Part shown: piece after piece, positions 48,211 to 57,959 of the stretch | How positions within the stretch are numbered: the stretch's first letter is position 1 | Layout: every line of letters begins with the position of its first letter | From: Nilaparvata lugens | Lineage: Eukaryota > Arthropoda > Insecta > Hemiptera > Delphacidae | Length of the DNA: 64,000 nt | Assembly: GCF_014356525.2 (NCBI RefSeq) | Contig: NC_052508.1 | Coordinates: 66,699,779-66,763,778, forward strand | Direction of reading: 5' to 3' | Translations under genes and position numbers: made by a program | Notes under the pieces: model-generated | What the model was told of the DNA's origin: nothing | Databases searched by the model: none | What the model saw: the letters and a program-made list of their open reading frames with translations, nothing else

Positions 48211-49665
48211 ATTGAGGAATGCATTTCACTTCTGAAGAGGAGCTTCATCAGCCTGACACGCTTGCTTTTATGGTTGGACTGTGTTGCCAAAATGTGGAAA
48301 ATATTGCATTCGATTTGAAGTTTATTTGATCATTTATTAAATTGGATTCGTCATTTTTTAGGTGTTTTAAAATGTCGTATTGTTCAAGTGTGTTGAGTCT
48401 GTGAAAGTATTTATATCAAGTTTTTGTAAATTATCTCACTTTCTCACGGATGTTCCGTGAAATCAAACCTTTTTACTTTCCTTGCCCTATTACCATAGGT
48501 AAGGAAAGTATTGCTTTCCGAAAAAAATTAAGGTACCCCAATTTGTAATTTCTATATACGATTCAAGGTCCCCTGAGTCCAAAAAAGTGGTTTTTGGGAC
48601 TGTATGTGTGTGTGTGTGTTGTGTGTTATGAGTGTAACTATGTGCGTCTGTGTACACGATATCTCATCTCCCAATTAACGGAATGACTTTAAATTTGGAA
48701 CATAAGGTCCTTCATTCTAACATTCGGGTCCTTACAATATAAGGATCCGACACGAACAATTTCGATCAAATTCAATTAAAGATGGCGGCTAAAATGGCGA
48801 AAATGTTGTTTTCAACACAACAGGGTTTTTCGCGATTTTCTCAAAAACGGCTCCGACAATTTTGATCAAATCCATACCTCAATTAGTCATTGATAAGCTC
48901 TATCAACTGCCATAAGTCCCATATCTGTGAAAATTTCAGGAGCTCCTGTAAGGCAAAGTTTGATTTTAGATTCCCAATTATCAGGCTTCAGATACAATTT
49001 AAACGAAAAATTCCAAGTGGAAAAGATTGAGCATGAAAAACTCTACAATTAAAGTTCAGTAACATTTTTACCTAAATTCGAAAATAAGCTCGAAATTTGA
49101 GAAAATGTGATTATTTCAATTGCAAACTGTTGATTCTATTAAATCATTCACTATGAAGAGATAGCAGATCTCGTGTGTATCCAGCGTTATTGACCTGTCA
49201 CCAACTGGCTCAGATCTTTGACTTGAGATGCGCGTTTACACTAGCGTCAGGTGATCAATTTTCATAATGGCAAGGGAAGTTAGATAGATAGATAGATAGA
49301 TAGATATATTTCTCGATCCATGAAACATCTATAGATGCATGAGATCACGTCAAAAGTTGTGTGAGTGCGCCACACCAGATTTTTTGTTGGAGTATTGAGG
49401 AATGCATTTCACTCCTGAAGAGGAGCTTCATCAGCCTGACACCAGGGGCGCTTGCTTTTATGGGTTGGACTGTGTTGCCAAAATGTGGGAAAATATTGCA
49501 TTCGATTTGAAGTTTATTTGATCATTTATTAAATTGGATTTGTCATTTTTTGGTGCTTTAAAATTTCGTATTGTTCAAGTGTGTTGAGTCTGTGAAAGTA
49601 TTTACTCGTATAAATCAAGTTTTTGTAAATTATCTCACTTTCTCACGGATGTTCCGTGAAATCAA
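48211..49665 (+). repeat. ~260-bp direct repeats flanking a PF1 copy (48,211-48,467 and 49,394-49,665)
   Basis: Both contain ATTGAGGAATGCATTTCACT, GAAGAGGAGCTTCATCAGCC, GGACTGTGTTGCCAAAATGT and CTCACGGATGTTCCGTGAAA. They enclose PF1 almost exactly. Confidence 0.9.
48470..49385 (+). mobile_element. Repeat family PF1, copy 4
   Basis: Starts TTTTACTTTCCTTGCCC and ends TTGTGTGAGTGCGCCACACC-AGAT. Contains a TG run (48,605-48,625), GATGGCGGCTAAAATGGCG, and an inserted (GATA)n plus about 50 bp near the 3' end (49,285-49,350). Confidence 0.88.
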
Positions 49666-50165
49666 ACGTTTTTTATCATATTTCCAAATGATCCCACACG
49701 AAATTTGAATCTTAGGTCAGTTCCGGTGTTTACAAAGGGGAAGCGGGTGTGGAACATGTATGGAATATTCATGAGAAGTTATCCTGATTTTTCAACTGAC
49801 AAGTACAATATATGAAGAGAGAGGGATTCTAAATGTAAGAAGGAAAGATTGGAGAAGAGTAAGAAATGAGTAATAGGGCTTAAGGACTAATGAAGAATTT
49901 GAAATATGGGCTGTTGTACAGTATTTCTATTTTTTCTAAACAAAACAAGAATATTTTGTAACTGGAGAAGAATAAAGTTAGAGATTTTGAATAGTTAGTA
50001 TCTTCCACAAAACGGAACGGAAATTCCACAATTATAGCAATGATCAGTTACAAGAATTACAACTGAATCTCAAACATACTTTGAAAAGTACATGGATTAT
50101 ATTATATTATGATTATAAAGTATTTTGTACATTAATGAATAAATGAAATTCACAAAATGTGCACG
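49655..50165 (-). repeat. Repeat unit T, inverted partial copy
   Basis: Reverse-complement of the start of T: TCATATTTCCAAATGATCCC, GAATATTCATGAGAAGTTAT, GGGCTGTTGTACAGTATTTC and AAAACGGAACGGAAATTCC. About 500 bp of the unit. Confidence 0.85.
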
Positions 50166-50487
50166 ATGCCACATAGAAACGAGAAATTGAATAAGAAACT
50201 GGATTGAATCATTTGAGAAGTCAATCAATTCTAAGAAACTGGAGTAATTCATCTGAGAAGTCATTCAATTTTATCAAGATCAATCAACCAAAATGGCTAC
50301 CCCACACTGACTTCAATGACGAAATGGAAGCCTACGATTGGCCAAATCAACTAAGCTTGGTATTGGTTGAAACAGGAGCTTGGATGTAGTTGAAAGGGCA
50401 CCAATGCCAAGTTTGGGATAAAACAGAAACAAAATAGAAAGCTACTTCACAATACTACGAATAGACACATTAGTTGAATGGAAAAGA

Positions 50488-50560
50488 CTAAGAAATTGTC
50501 AAAAACCACAGATTTATCTGATAAATCTGTGTTTTTTTTGACAATTTCTTAGTCTCTTTC
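50488..50560. mobile_element. Compact foldback of family U
   Basis: GACTAAGAAATTGTCAAAAA plus CCACAGATTTATC folds directly on GATAAATCTGTG and TTGACAATTTCTTAGTC with almost no loop. Confidence 0.85.
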
Positions 50561-51572
50561 ATTCAATATGAATAATTACCAAAATATCAACTTCTCAACT
50601 ACACAAAAAGACACATTAGTGATCATCAGTATACTTTCATCAGTATGCTGTTGTGATTATTGATTTATTTTAATCATTGACGCTTAGTATTTGAAAGTTG
50701 ATCTACTACCTACTACCAGCCTAGGCTCCGCCCACACCAATAGCAGGCCTCGTGGATCGACCAATCAGAGGCGACTATTTTGTCAGTCATTCCATTCAGC
50801 CTACCTGGCTTGTGCTAGGCTGTTCTGTTCTTTGGTTTTGACTTTTTAGTTGATAATGGTATTAAAATTTGAACGAAAGTATCATTATATTTTGATATTC
50901 ATCAATTATCATTTCTTTTTATTCTAGTACTTTCCAATAATTCATTAATGTTCTACTGACTTTTTGAATTTGGAATAAGTTAATGCTTCAGTTATTTTGA
51001 TGGGGAATTTGATTTAATGAGAAATATCTTGTTGCAATGGGGTTCAGCCAGGCAACATAAAACTTGATAAATGAGCATGTTGAAACAGTGACTCTTTGGA
51101 GATTGAAATCAAAATTAATTTATTTATTCAATAATTCAGAATTATAAAACTTACGCAAAATACCACAGGCTAACTTACGCCCAAAACGGTACCAATTCTA
51201 ATTTATACAACAGTCCAATGTAGCTAGAGGTTATGTATAATGAAGTATTCTACAGTATATAATATATTGTAGTTCAATTTCCATAGCCATAATTTCACTC
51301 TCAATGTCCGTATACGTCAGAAATCAATCAATCAATTCATTTTTTCTCAAACAACACTATACAAAATAACAAAGGAATCTACACTGAATTCGAATAGTTG
51401 ATATCATAATAGGCCTATCAAGGAGTTGTTATAATTTTTGAAAACTCCGATGGCGATGGCCTGTTTTCATTCATTGAATTTCTTTCTTGAAGGTTGGTTG
51501 GAAGAGGATTTTCAGATATTTTCAGTACTTGTCATGATATTCTGTTAGATAACTATACAGGTGTATTAAGTG

Positions 51573-52348
51573 TTTTTTACTTTCCTTGCCCTATTACCAT
51601 AGGTAAGGAAAGTATTGCTTTCCGAAAAAATTAAGGTAGCCCAATTTCTATACGTTTCAAGGTCCCCTGAGTCCAAAAAAGTGGTTTTTGGGTATTGGTC
51701 TGTATGTGTGTGTGTGTGTATGGGTGTATGTGCGTCTGTGTACACGATATCTCATCTCCGAATTAACGGAATAGCTTGAAATTTGGAACTTAAGTCCTTA
51801 CACTATAAGTATCCGACACGAACAATTTCGATCAAATGCAATGCAAGATGGCGATAATGTTGTGAAAAACAGGGTTTTTCACGATTTTCTCAGAACAGCT
51901 CCAACGATTTTGATCAGATCTATACCTAATTTTAGTCATCGATAAGCTCTATCAACTGCCACAAGTCCCATAAAAATTTCAGGAGCTCCGCCCCATCTAT
52001 GCAATTTCGATTTTAGATTCCCAATTATCAGGCTTCAGATATAATTTAAACAAAAGATTTCAAATGAAAAGATTGAGCATGAAAATCTCTACAATTAATG
52101 TTTAGTAACATTTTCACCTAAAATTGAAATAAGCTCGGAATTCGAGAAAATGTGATTATTCAATTGGCAACTATTAAACCATTCACTATGAGAGATAGCA
52201 GATCTCGTGTGTATCCAGCGTTATTGTCCTGTCACCAGCTGGCTCAGATCTTGGAATAATAACTTGAGATGCGCGTGAACACTAGCGTCAGGTGATCAAG
52301 TTTCATAACGGCAAGGAAAGTTATGTTAGTGCGCCACACCAGATTTTT
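51573..52348 (+). mobile_element. Repeat family PF1, copy 5
   Basis: Starts TTTTTTACTTTCCTTGCCC, contains the TGTGTGTGTG run, GCTCCGCCCCATCTATG and AGCAGATCTCGTGTGTATCC, and ends GGCAAGGAAAGTTATGTTAG...CACACCAGATTTTTT. Confidence 0.88.
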
Positions 52349-52790
52349 TTCACTGTGATGTTTCTTGTATTTTGTTGTCGTAATGAACCTCATTTTTTTA
52401 GTCTTTTTTTCCAAAACCAGAACCAGAAAAACTTAAACTCAAGATTTTCTACGGCAGAACACGAGCAAGCACTATTTGTGCGTCCACCTTGAGAAAATTA
52501 ACTTTCGTCTATTATTTGATCACCAGGGTTCAGGAAATATTGGTGACCTTTTTGTGTAACGATAGGCTAACGATATTTGCTCTCAAGATGCATCGTGTCT
52601 TCCGGCCTCACAATAACACAGGAAAAGGTAAACAGACCTTTAAAGGGTGCATTTCCTTATGTTCTTCCTTAGTCCTTAATATCAGTTCTCAGTTTATAGG
52701 TGAAGACAGTACTAGTGCTATTGACCTTTTAGAAGCGTAGGGTTGCACCGAGTTTTCTTCTATCAACTTTTGGTATAATGGAGTTGAACA

Positions 52791-52950
52791 GCTTACTTCT
52801 CAAAATCCTTTTCAACCTATCATTGTATTAGATTCTAGGCCTACACGGCGATGAGGTTGCTAAGTACTTAACTCTGTCTAATAAAGTCCCACATAACGTA
52901 CACATTGATAAATATGCCACATAGTATTACTGTTTTTGTGAAACTCACTC
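52791..52950. other. Flank between mosaic and Polinton-associated repeats
   Basis: AT-rich, no ORF. GAGTAGTAGGGTTTTGAGAG at about 52,951 is a candidate element edge (Polinton termini usually begin AG), not proven. Confidence 0.3.
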
Positions 52951-53580
52951 GAGTAGTAGGGTTTTGAGAGAGCTGCCTAACCAATAGAAATCGAGGGGTG
53001 TGGCCTCCCCCCTCCACCCCCCCAGCCCCAGTCGGCCATTTTGTCCCCGCCCCCAGCCAATAGGAATCAAGGGGCGTGGCCACGCCCCCCTCCACCCCCC
53101 CTGCCCTAGTCAGCCATTCCCCCTCCACCCCCCCTGCCCTAGTCAGCCATTTTGGTACTGCCCCCTCCACCCCCCCAGCCCCAGTCGGCCATTTTGTCCC
53201 CGCCCCCAGCCAATAGGAAGCAAGGGGCGTGTTCAAAATGGCGTCGTGCCCCCACCACCCCAACCAATAGGAAGAGGCCATTGTAGCAGGTGTCCATCTC
53301 CCCTACCCAGCATGGGTGTGTTCAAAATGGCGTCGTGCCCCCACCACCCCAACCAATAGGAAGAGGCCATTGTAGCAGGTGTCCATCTCCCCTACCCAGC
53401 ATGGGTGTGTTCAAAATGGCGTCGTGCCCCCACCACCCCAACCAATAGGAAGAGGCCATTGTAGCAGGTGTCCATCTCCCCTACCCAGCATGGGTGTGTT
53501 CAAAATGGCGTCGTGCCCCCACCACCCCAACCAATAGGAAGCAGGTGTCCCCAACGGTTCCCCAGCGGCGGCGGCCATCT
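52951..53580. repeat. GC-rich tandem repeats with CCAAT and AAAATGGCG motifs; candidate Polinton terminal repeat
   Basis: Four 89-bp units start at 53231, 53320, 53409 and 53498. Each contains TTCAAAATGGCGTCG, CCAACCAATAGGAAG, GTAGCAGGTGTCC and CCCAGCATGGG. The preceding stretch (52,980-53,230) is a related, less regular set rich in CCCCCTCCACCCCCC, GGGGCGTGGCC and AGCCAATAGGAA. The composition is unlike the AT-rich flank. Tandem repeats are common in Polinton TIRs, so this may be the terminus, but no partner is visible. Confidence 0.75.
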
Positions 53581-53587
53581 TTGTTGT

Positions 53588-53630
53588 AGCAGGTGTTAAC
53601 TGACATCTGCTGCCCCAGTTAACACCTGCT
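53588..53630. repeat. Perfect 14-bp inverted repeat downstream of last Polinton gene
   Basis: AGCAGGTGTTAACT (53588-53601) and AGTTAACACCTGCT (53617-53630) are perfectly complementary across a 15-base spacer. The left arm also matches the GTAGCAGGTGT segment of the neighbouring 89-bp repeats. It lies 60 bp beyond the stop of the repeat-protein gene. Confidence 0.8.
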
Positions 53631-53689
53631 TAATTTGCATATTAAAAATATCCCCACATTTAAAATCTTTAAAATCTCTCAAACTACTA

Positions 53690-54406
53690 CTAATCTATTT
53701 CCCAGTCATATTTTTTTCTTTTTTTTCCTGCATCACTTGGTCGCCTATCACTGAACATTCTTTTCAAAAACAACTCTTGCACCTGATCAGAATTCAAATT
53801 ATGTTGTACAGCTTCACTCATGTCAAAGATGTACCTCTTTTTTACATATTGTGCAATCAAATAGTATGAAAAGTTGAACAACTGTTCATTTAAATATTTC
53901 TGAAAATCTTCACCTTTCATAATCATCTGCATAATGTCATCTTTTAGCTTTTGGTGAGAAGCTGAATTTTTTTCATCAAGTTTCTTTTGCACATCAGCCA
54001 ACATAATATTGAATGTTGATTCTAGATTAACTACTTTCAAATTATAATCTTGCCTGTTAATAAAGTTAAGTTTATTTTGTGCAATTAGATTGTCTTTTAA
54101 TTCTTTCAATTTAGTTTCTAGCAAATCTGTATCAACATGTTTTAAACTATTGTTTTTACTTTGTTGTTCACATAATGTCTTCAATTCGTCTGATTTCTGA
54201 TCAAACAACGACCTACTAACATACTTTAGCTCAATATCATCACTAATTGATTTAGACAATGTTTTCAATTGTGAATCGAAATACTGTTTTTGTTGTGCTA
54301 TCTCCTTCAATATATCAGACATTGAATGCAATTTACTTTCAAACACTTTTTTAGTAATTAAATCAGACTGTAGTTTAGTGAATATATTTGTTGATATTTC
54401 AAGCAA
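53690..54406 (-). CDS. Tandem-repeat coiled-coil protein, C-terminal part
   Basis: The 238-residue open frame has no genuine start: its first codon is the TTG leucine inside one repeat unit, so it continues the gene at 54872-55624. After the last partial repeat it becomes a long charged helical region with heptad-like spacing (about residues 15-160), then a segment with several aromatic residues (FNFSYYLIAQYVKKRYIF). It ends in a basic tail (GKKRKKYDWEID). It is the last minus-strand gene before the GC-rich terminal repeats. The two parts are separated by repeat units carrying small deletions, so the gene is either a recent pseudogene or affected by consensus errors. Confidence 0.6.
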   Translation of the reverse strand: MLEISTNIFTKLQSDLITKKVFESKLHSMSDILKEIAQQKQYFDSQLKTLSKSISDDIELKYVSRSLFDQKSDELKTLCEQQSKNNSLKHVDTDLLETKLKELKDNLIAQNKLNFINRQDYNLKVVNLESTFNIMLADVQKKLDEKNSASHQKLKDDIMQMIMKGEDFQKYLNEQLFNFSYYLIAQYVKKRYIFDMSEAVQHNLNSDQVQELFLKRMFSDRRPSDAGKKRKKYDWEID

Positions 54407-55480
54407 TTTACTGTCCAGTATTCTCTGTTAACTAGCGGCGACAATGGATCAGACTGTAGTTTAGTGAATATATTTGTTGATATTTCAAGCAATTTACTGT
54501 CCAGTATTCTCTGTTAACTAGCGACGGCGACCACAATGGATCAGACTGAAGTTTATTGAATATATTTGATGATATTTCAAGCAATTTACTGTCCAGTATT
54601 CTCTGTTAACTAGCGGCGACAATGGATCAGACTGAAGTTTATTGAATATATTGATGATATTTCAAGCAATTACTGTCCAAGTATTCTCTGTTAACTAGCG
54701 ACGGCGACCACAATGGATCAGACTGTAGTTTAGTGAATATATTTGATGATATTTCAAGCAATTACTGTCCAAGTATTCTCTGTTAACTAGCGGCGACAAT
54801 GGATCAGACTGAAGTTTATTGAATATATTGATGATATTTCAAGCAATTACTGTCCAAGTATTCTCTGTTAACTAGCGGTGACAATGGATCAGACTGTAGT
54901 TTAGTGAATATATTTGTTGATATTTCAAGCAATTACTGTCCAAGTATTCTTTGTTAACTAGCGGTGACAATGGATCAGACTGAAGTTTATTGAATATATT
55001 TGATGATATTTCAAGCAATTTACTGTCCAAGTATTCTTTGTTAACTAGCGGTGATGATTGATCAGTCTGTAGTTTTTGTATAATACTAGTTGAAACTTCC
55101 TTTAATTTACTATCCAAGTATTCTCTGTTAACTAGCGACGGCGACCACAATGGATCAGACTGAAGTTTATTGAATATATTTGATGATATTTCAAGCAATT
55201 TACTGTCCAAGTATTCTCTGTTAACTAGCGGCGACAATGGATCAGACTGTAGTTTAGTGAATATATTTGATGATATTTCAAGCAATTTACTGTCCAGGTA
55301 TTCTCTGTTAACTAGCGGTGTCAATGGATCAGACTGAAGTTTATTGAATATATTTGATGATATTTCAAGCAATTTACTGTCCAAGTATTCTCTGTTAACT
55401 AGCGGTGACAATGGATCAGACTGAAGTTTATTGAATATATTTGATGATAATTCAAGTAGTTTACTGTCTAAATATTCTCT
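54390..55480 (-). repeat. Intragenic 87-93-bp tandem repeat array (about 13 units)
   Basis: The unit contains the plus-strand core TATTCTCTGTTAACTAGCG. Most units are 87 bp (29 codons); some carry a 6-bp addition (GACGGCGACCACAATGG in place of GGCGACAATGG). The distal units, about 54,400-54,960, carry recurring one-base shortenings at three fixed places (CCAAG to CCAG, CAATTTAC to CAATTAC, ATATTTGA to ATATTGA). Units closer to the 5' end are mostly full length. Confidence 0.9.
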
Positions 55481-55624
55481 ACTTGCTGCCACTAATGATG
55501 ATGATGATGCTGCTGCTGATGATTCACAACCACTGTTTAATGGTGCTGTTGTATTAAACACATGATGTGTCCTACCAAATCGATCTATTGTACTACTCAC
55601 TGCAGTGGCGCTACTGCCCGACAT
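54872..55624 (-). CDS. Tandem-repeat coiled-coil protein, N-terminal part
   Basis: The likely start is the ATG at 55624 (MSGSSATAVSS); the open frame extends five codons further to a TTG. A Ser/Ala-rich leader of about 50 residues is followed by six well-conserved 29-31-residue units of the form REYLDSKLLEISSNIFNKLQ plus a SDP-x-SPLVN linker. The seventh unit loses frame through a one-base shortening in the DSK codons and stops at 54872. Hydrophobic spacing inside each unit predicts an alpha-helical coiled coil. This looks like the front of one long gene whose end is the ORF at 53690-54406, in the same frame. A fibre- or stalk-like structural role is a guess; no family is recognised. Confidence 0.62.
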   Translation of the reverse strand: MSGSSATAVSSTIDRFGRTHHVFNTTAPLNSGCESSAAASSSSLVAASREYLDSKLLELSSNIFNKLQSDPLSPLVNREYLDSKLLEISSNIFNKLQSDPLTPLVNREYLDSKLLEISSNIFTKLQSDPLSPLVNREYLDSKLLEISSNIFNKLQSDPLWSPSLVNREYLDSKLKEVSTSIIQKLQTDQSSPLVNKEYLDSKLLEISSNIFNKLQSDPLSPLVNKEYLDSNCLKYQQIYSLNYSLIHCHR

Positions 55625-55653
55625 CTCTATTCTTGTCAAGTGTTAAACACATA

Positions 55654-56697
55654 CTAACGACTAAAAGCAGCAACATTGCCACCTAATATAATACCACTTT
55701 CTTTCAGTTCTTCAATAATAGAAGCTATTTCAACTGAATGCGATCTATTTCCTGCCTGCTGTGATGAAAGCAGAATATCTAATCTGTCTATCAGTTCATT
55801 TGGATTATCCCAGTAGACATACTGTCGACTAGTAGATTCATTTCTTATAAAACCCATACCGCTAACAGCTGCTGCCGCTGCATCATCAATCCTAGATCTT
55901 TTTCTTTTCCTACTACTACTCGATGGAAATAAAGATTGAATAATTTGTGATTTATAGCCTGTATTTCTCTTTACATAACCGCGTCTATCTAAATGAGCAG
56001 CGGTAAGCTGCAATATATTACGATATTTTCTTAAATCACGTTCTGTGTACAGTTTCTGGTCAGGCTGTTTTTTAAATAGAAGTTCACACAAACCAACTGT
56101 TAAACGATACTTATTATTATTGTCGATAATTAAATAACCATTGGCAATACTAATATCCTTTACACCCATATAGTATTCATTTACTTTACTATCATAACAT
56201 ATACCATAAGATATACAATTATTCATTTTTTCATTATGAAATTCACGTATATACTCATCAATAAAATCCACTGTTATTGTTGTTTTATTCAAAATATCAC
56301 TTACATTAGATCTATTCAAACCCTCATCCACATCCATTTCCTTGGCCGTATCTTTCTCCTCCTCCTCCTCCTCCTCCTCCTCCTCCTCCTCCTCCTCCTC
56401 CTCCTCATCGTCCTCTGATTCTTCTTTAAGTCTGCTGCTGCTACTAGTGTGTGCATGTTGTACAAGTGTATCTTTCAATTGTTTTAGTGGATTGATAATT
56501 GGCTCTAATGATTTTTGTCTAATCGAATCATTTTCCCTAATCATACTAGTTAATGATCTATGTTTATTAATAATTGACTTACGCAAACCTTTTATCCTGT
56601 CAATTACTTTACTAGTATGACGATGATGATCACGTTGCACTAGTCTTCGCCGGCGCCCTCCTCTTTGTTTTTTTCTTTTTAATTTAATTTTACGCAT
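55654..56697 (-). CDS. DUF8207-type Polinton accessory protein
   Basis: The 347-residue product has a strongly basic N-terminus (MRKIKLKRKKQRGGRRRRL). A coiled-coil-like region follows (about 30-80), then an acidic tract with about 17 consecutive Glu near 98-114 encoded by a (TCC)n run on the plus strand. The globular part at about 160-256 contains GLCELLFKKQPDQ and KYRNILQLTAAH. The C-terminal segment contains DNPNELIDRLDILLSSQQAGN and EIASIIEELKESGII. From memory, this matches arthropod and cnidarian proteins labelled DUF8207 that travel with Polintons; their function is unknown. The gene is packed between the ATPase (75 bp) and the repeat protein (its ATG is 29 bp after this stop). Family assignment is recall, not a search result. 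Confidence 0.72.
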   Translation of the reverse strand: MRKIKLKRKKQRGGRRRRLVQRDHHRHTSKVIDRIKGLRKSIINKHRSLTSMIRENDSIRQKSLEPIINPLKQLKDTLVQHAHTSSSSRLKEESEDDEEEEEEEEEEEEEEEEEKDTAKEMDVDEGLNRSNVSDILNKTTITVDFIDEYIREFHNEKMNNCISYGICYDSKVNEYYMGVKDISIANGYLIIDNNNKYRLTVGLCELLFKKQPDQKLYTERDLRKYRNILQLTAAHLDRRGYVKRNTGYKSQIIQSLFPSSSSRKRKRSRIDDAAAAAVSGMGFIRNESTSRQYVYWDNPNELIDRLDILLSSQQAGNRSHSVEIASIIEELKESGIILGGNVAAFSR

Positions 56698-56772
56698 ATT
56701 GCTAGTAGTAGAACGATAATTAGTTCTTTCACCTACACTGGCTCAACAACAAATGATGAGAATTGACACATG

Positions 56773-57549
56773 TCAATTGGTGCTGCTGCTATACACACTT
56801 GGATCAATATACTTACCAAGACAATTACGATATTTACCAGCATCTGGTTTACACTCAGTGAAAATTGAAATAAAACTATGATTTCCGCCGCTTTGCCATA
56901 CATGTGAACATAGATTTCTGAATGCAACAAATGTCATATCAGTTCCGACAAAATCCCTATATATTAATTTTAAATTGTGCATATCCATTTTAAAAATAAT
57001 CAGCATATTTGCATTGTCTCTGATATGATGTTTTGAAATTGCGCCATAGCTTTGAATTAAGTACACACAATCTATGCTTTTGTGTCTGCCCATTGTGAAA
57101 AAATTACGTATTTGCGGCACACGTGTAACATTCAAATCGTCAAAAATTATCAGTGAATGAGTGTCGATATCATTCGGTTGCGGTATGCATTCAATATTGT
57201 CAGATTTATAGTAGTTTACACACTTGAGTTTTGAAAAAACAATGTCCAATAGTTTATATTTTTCCTGATACAAAGACTTACTGAACAAGTATAGGTTTTT
57301 GAATTTTAATCCATTTTTATCGAATATTAAATTCAGCAGTACATTTGTCTTTCCACAATTTGATGCACCGCAAATTAGAATTCTAGCTGAACTTGGCAAA
57401 AACTCACCATGCTTTTTTCTATCTAGACAATTTTTGCCGCCCACTTGTTTTGTATCTACAATTAGATTATCAAAGTTAACTATTGCTATTGACTCTTTTG
57501 CTGTCGTCATAATAATAACTCTTGCTGCGCGCGCTTGCTGTTTACACAT
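56773..57549 (-). CDS. A32-like DNA-packaging ATPase (FtsK/HerA superfamily)
   Basis: The 258-residue product should be the P-loop ATPase that drives DNA into virus-like particles. Walker A is GASNCGKT (61-68) after the strand ARILIC. Walker B is LIIFDD (133-138). Downstream GRHKSIDCVYLIQSYG (154-169) and HHIRDN (174-179) match the sensor region typical of Polinton and nucleocytoplasmic large DNA virus packaging ATPases. The length is normal for the family and the motifs are intact. The ATG at 57549 gives a short basic leader; M14 is an alternative start. It lies 75 bp upstream of the DUF8207-type gene. An ATPase of this kind normally works with capsid proteins, which are not seen in this window. 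Confidence 0.92.
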   Translation of the reverse strand: MCKQQARAARVIIMTTAKESIAIVNFDNLIVDTKQVGGKNCLDRKKHGEFLPSSARILICGASNCGKTNVLLNLIFDKNGLKFKNLYLFSKSLYQEKYKLLDIVFSKLKCVNYYKSDNIECIPQPNDIDTHSLIIFDDLNVTRVPQIRNFFTMGRHKSIDCVYLIQSYGAISKHHIRDNANMLIIFKMDMHNLKLIYRDFVGTDMTFVAFRNLCSHVWQSGGNHSFISIFTECKPDAGKYRNCLGKYIDPSVYSSSTN

Positions 57550-57592
57550 GCGTGTCTACAGTTCAACTATGCTATTAACATCGCTACATCCG

Positions 57593-57637
<45 letters not shown>

Positions 57638-57959
57638 CTACGAGCGGTTTATGAATGAAGAAAACACGCACATACAATGTTCACAGTTTATTAAAAATAC
57701 TAGATACATACAAATTTAGCAGCAGCAGCAGCTAAAACAAGCGTATCTTACAAAGTTGACAAAAAGTTGAAAATACATACATTAGTTGACAGCTGCATAC
57801 ATAAATGGTGAAAATATACATACAAAGTTGACAGCTGCTGCTGCAGTAAGGTAAGTGGCGACAAATCTAGTGATAATACATACATACAAAGTTGACAGTG
57901 TTAATATTACAATGCGTGTGTCTTTCACATAATACAGTATAGCACCAGCGTCGCACGCA
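57550..57959 (-). other. ATPase leader and 3' region of the 145-aa gene: (GT)n and short repeats
   Basis: This 410-bp gap contains a (GT)n microsatellite at about 57,594-57,634. About four degenerate copies of ACATACAAAGTTGACAG(CTG) lie at about 57,740-57,900, with CAG/CTG triplets. A minus-strand AATAAA at 57692-57687 could end the upstream transcript. No ORF is convincing. Confidence 0.5.

Larger units (their letters stand above)
50270..52790. repeat. 2.5-kb dispersed block, right copy (partner 5,865-8,385)
   Basis: Same order and direction as the left copy, including CTAGGCTCCGCCCACACC and CTCGTGGATCGACCAATCAG. A foldback U relative (50,488-50,560) and extra sequence (51,110-51,240) are private. 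The final ORF (52,489-52,740) is not frame-conserved with its partner. Confidence 0.85.

Noticed and set aside
52868..53281. Gly/Trp-repeat ORF (minus) and Pro/His-repeat ORF (plus) over the GC-rich tract
   Set aside because: Both are translations of the tandem repeat; the tract looks non-coding and terminal to the Polinton.
56236..56620. Poly-Ser/Leu ORFs opposite the DUF8207-type gene
   Set aside because: Antisense shadow of the (GAG)n glutamate tract.
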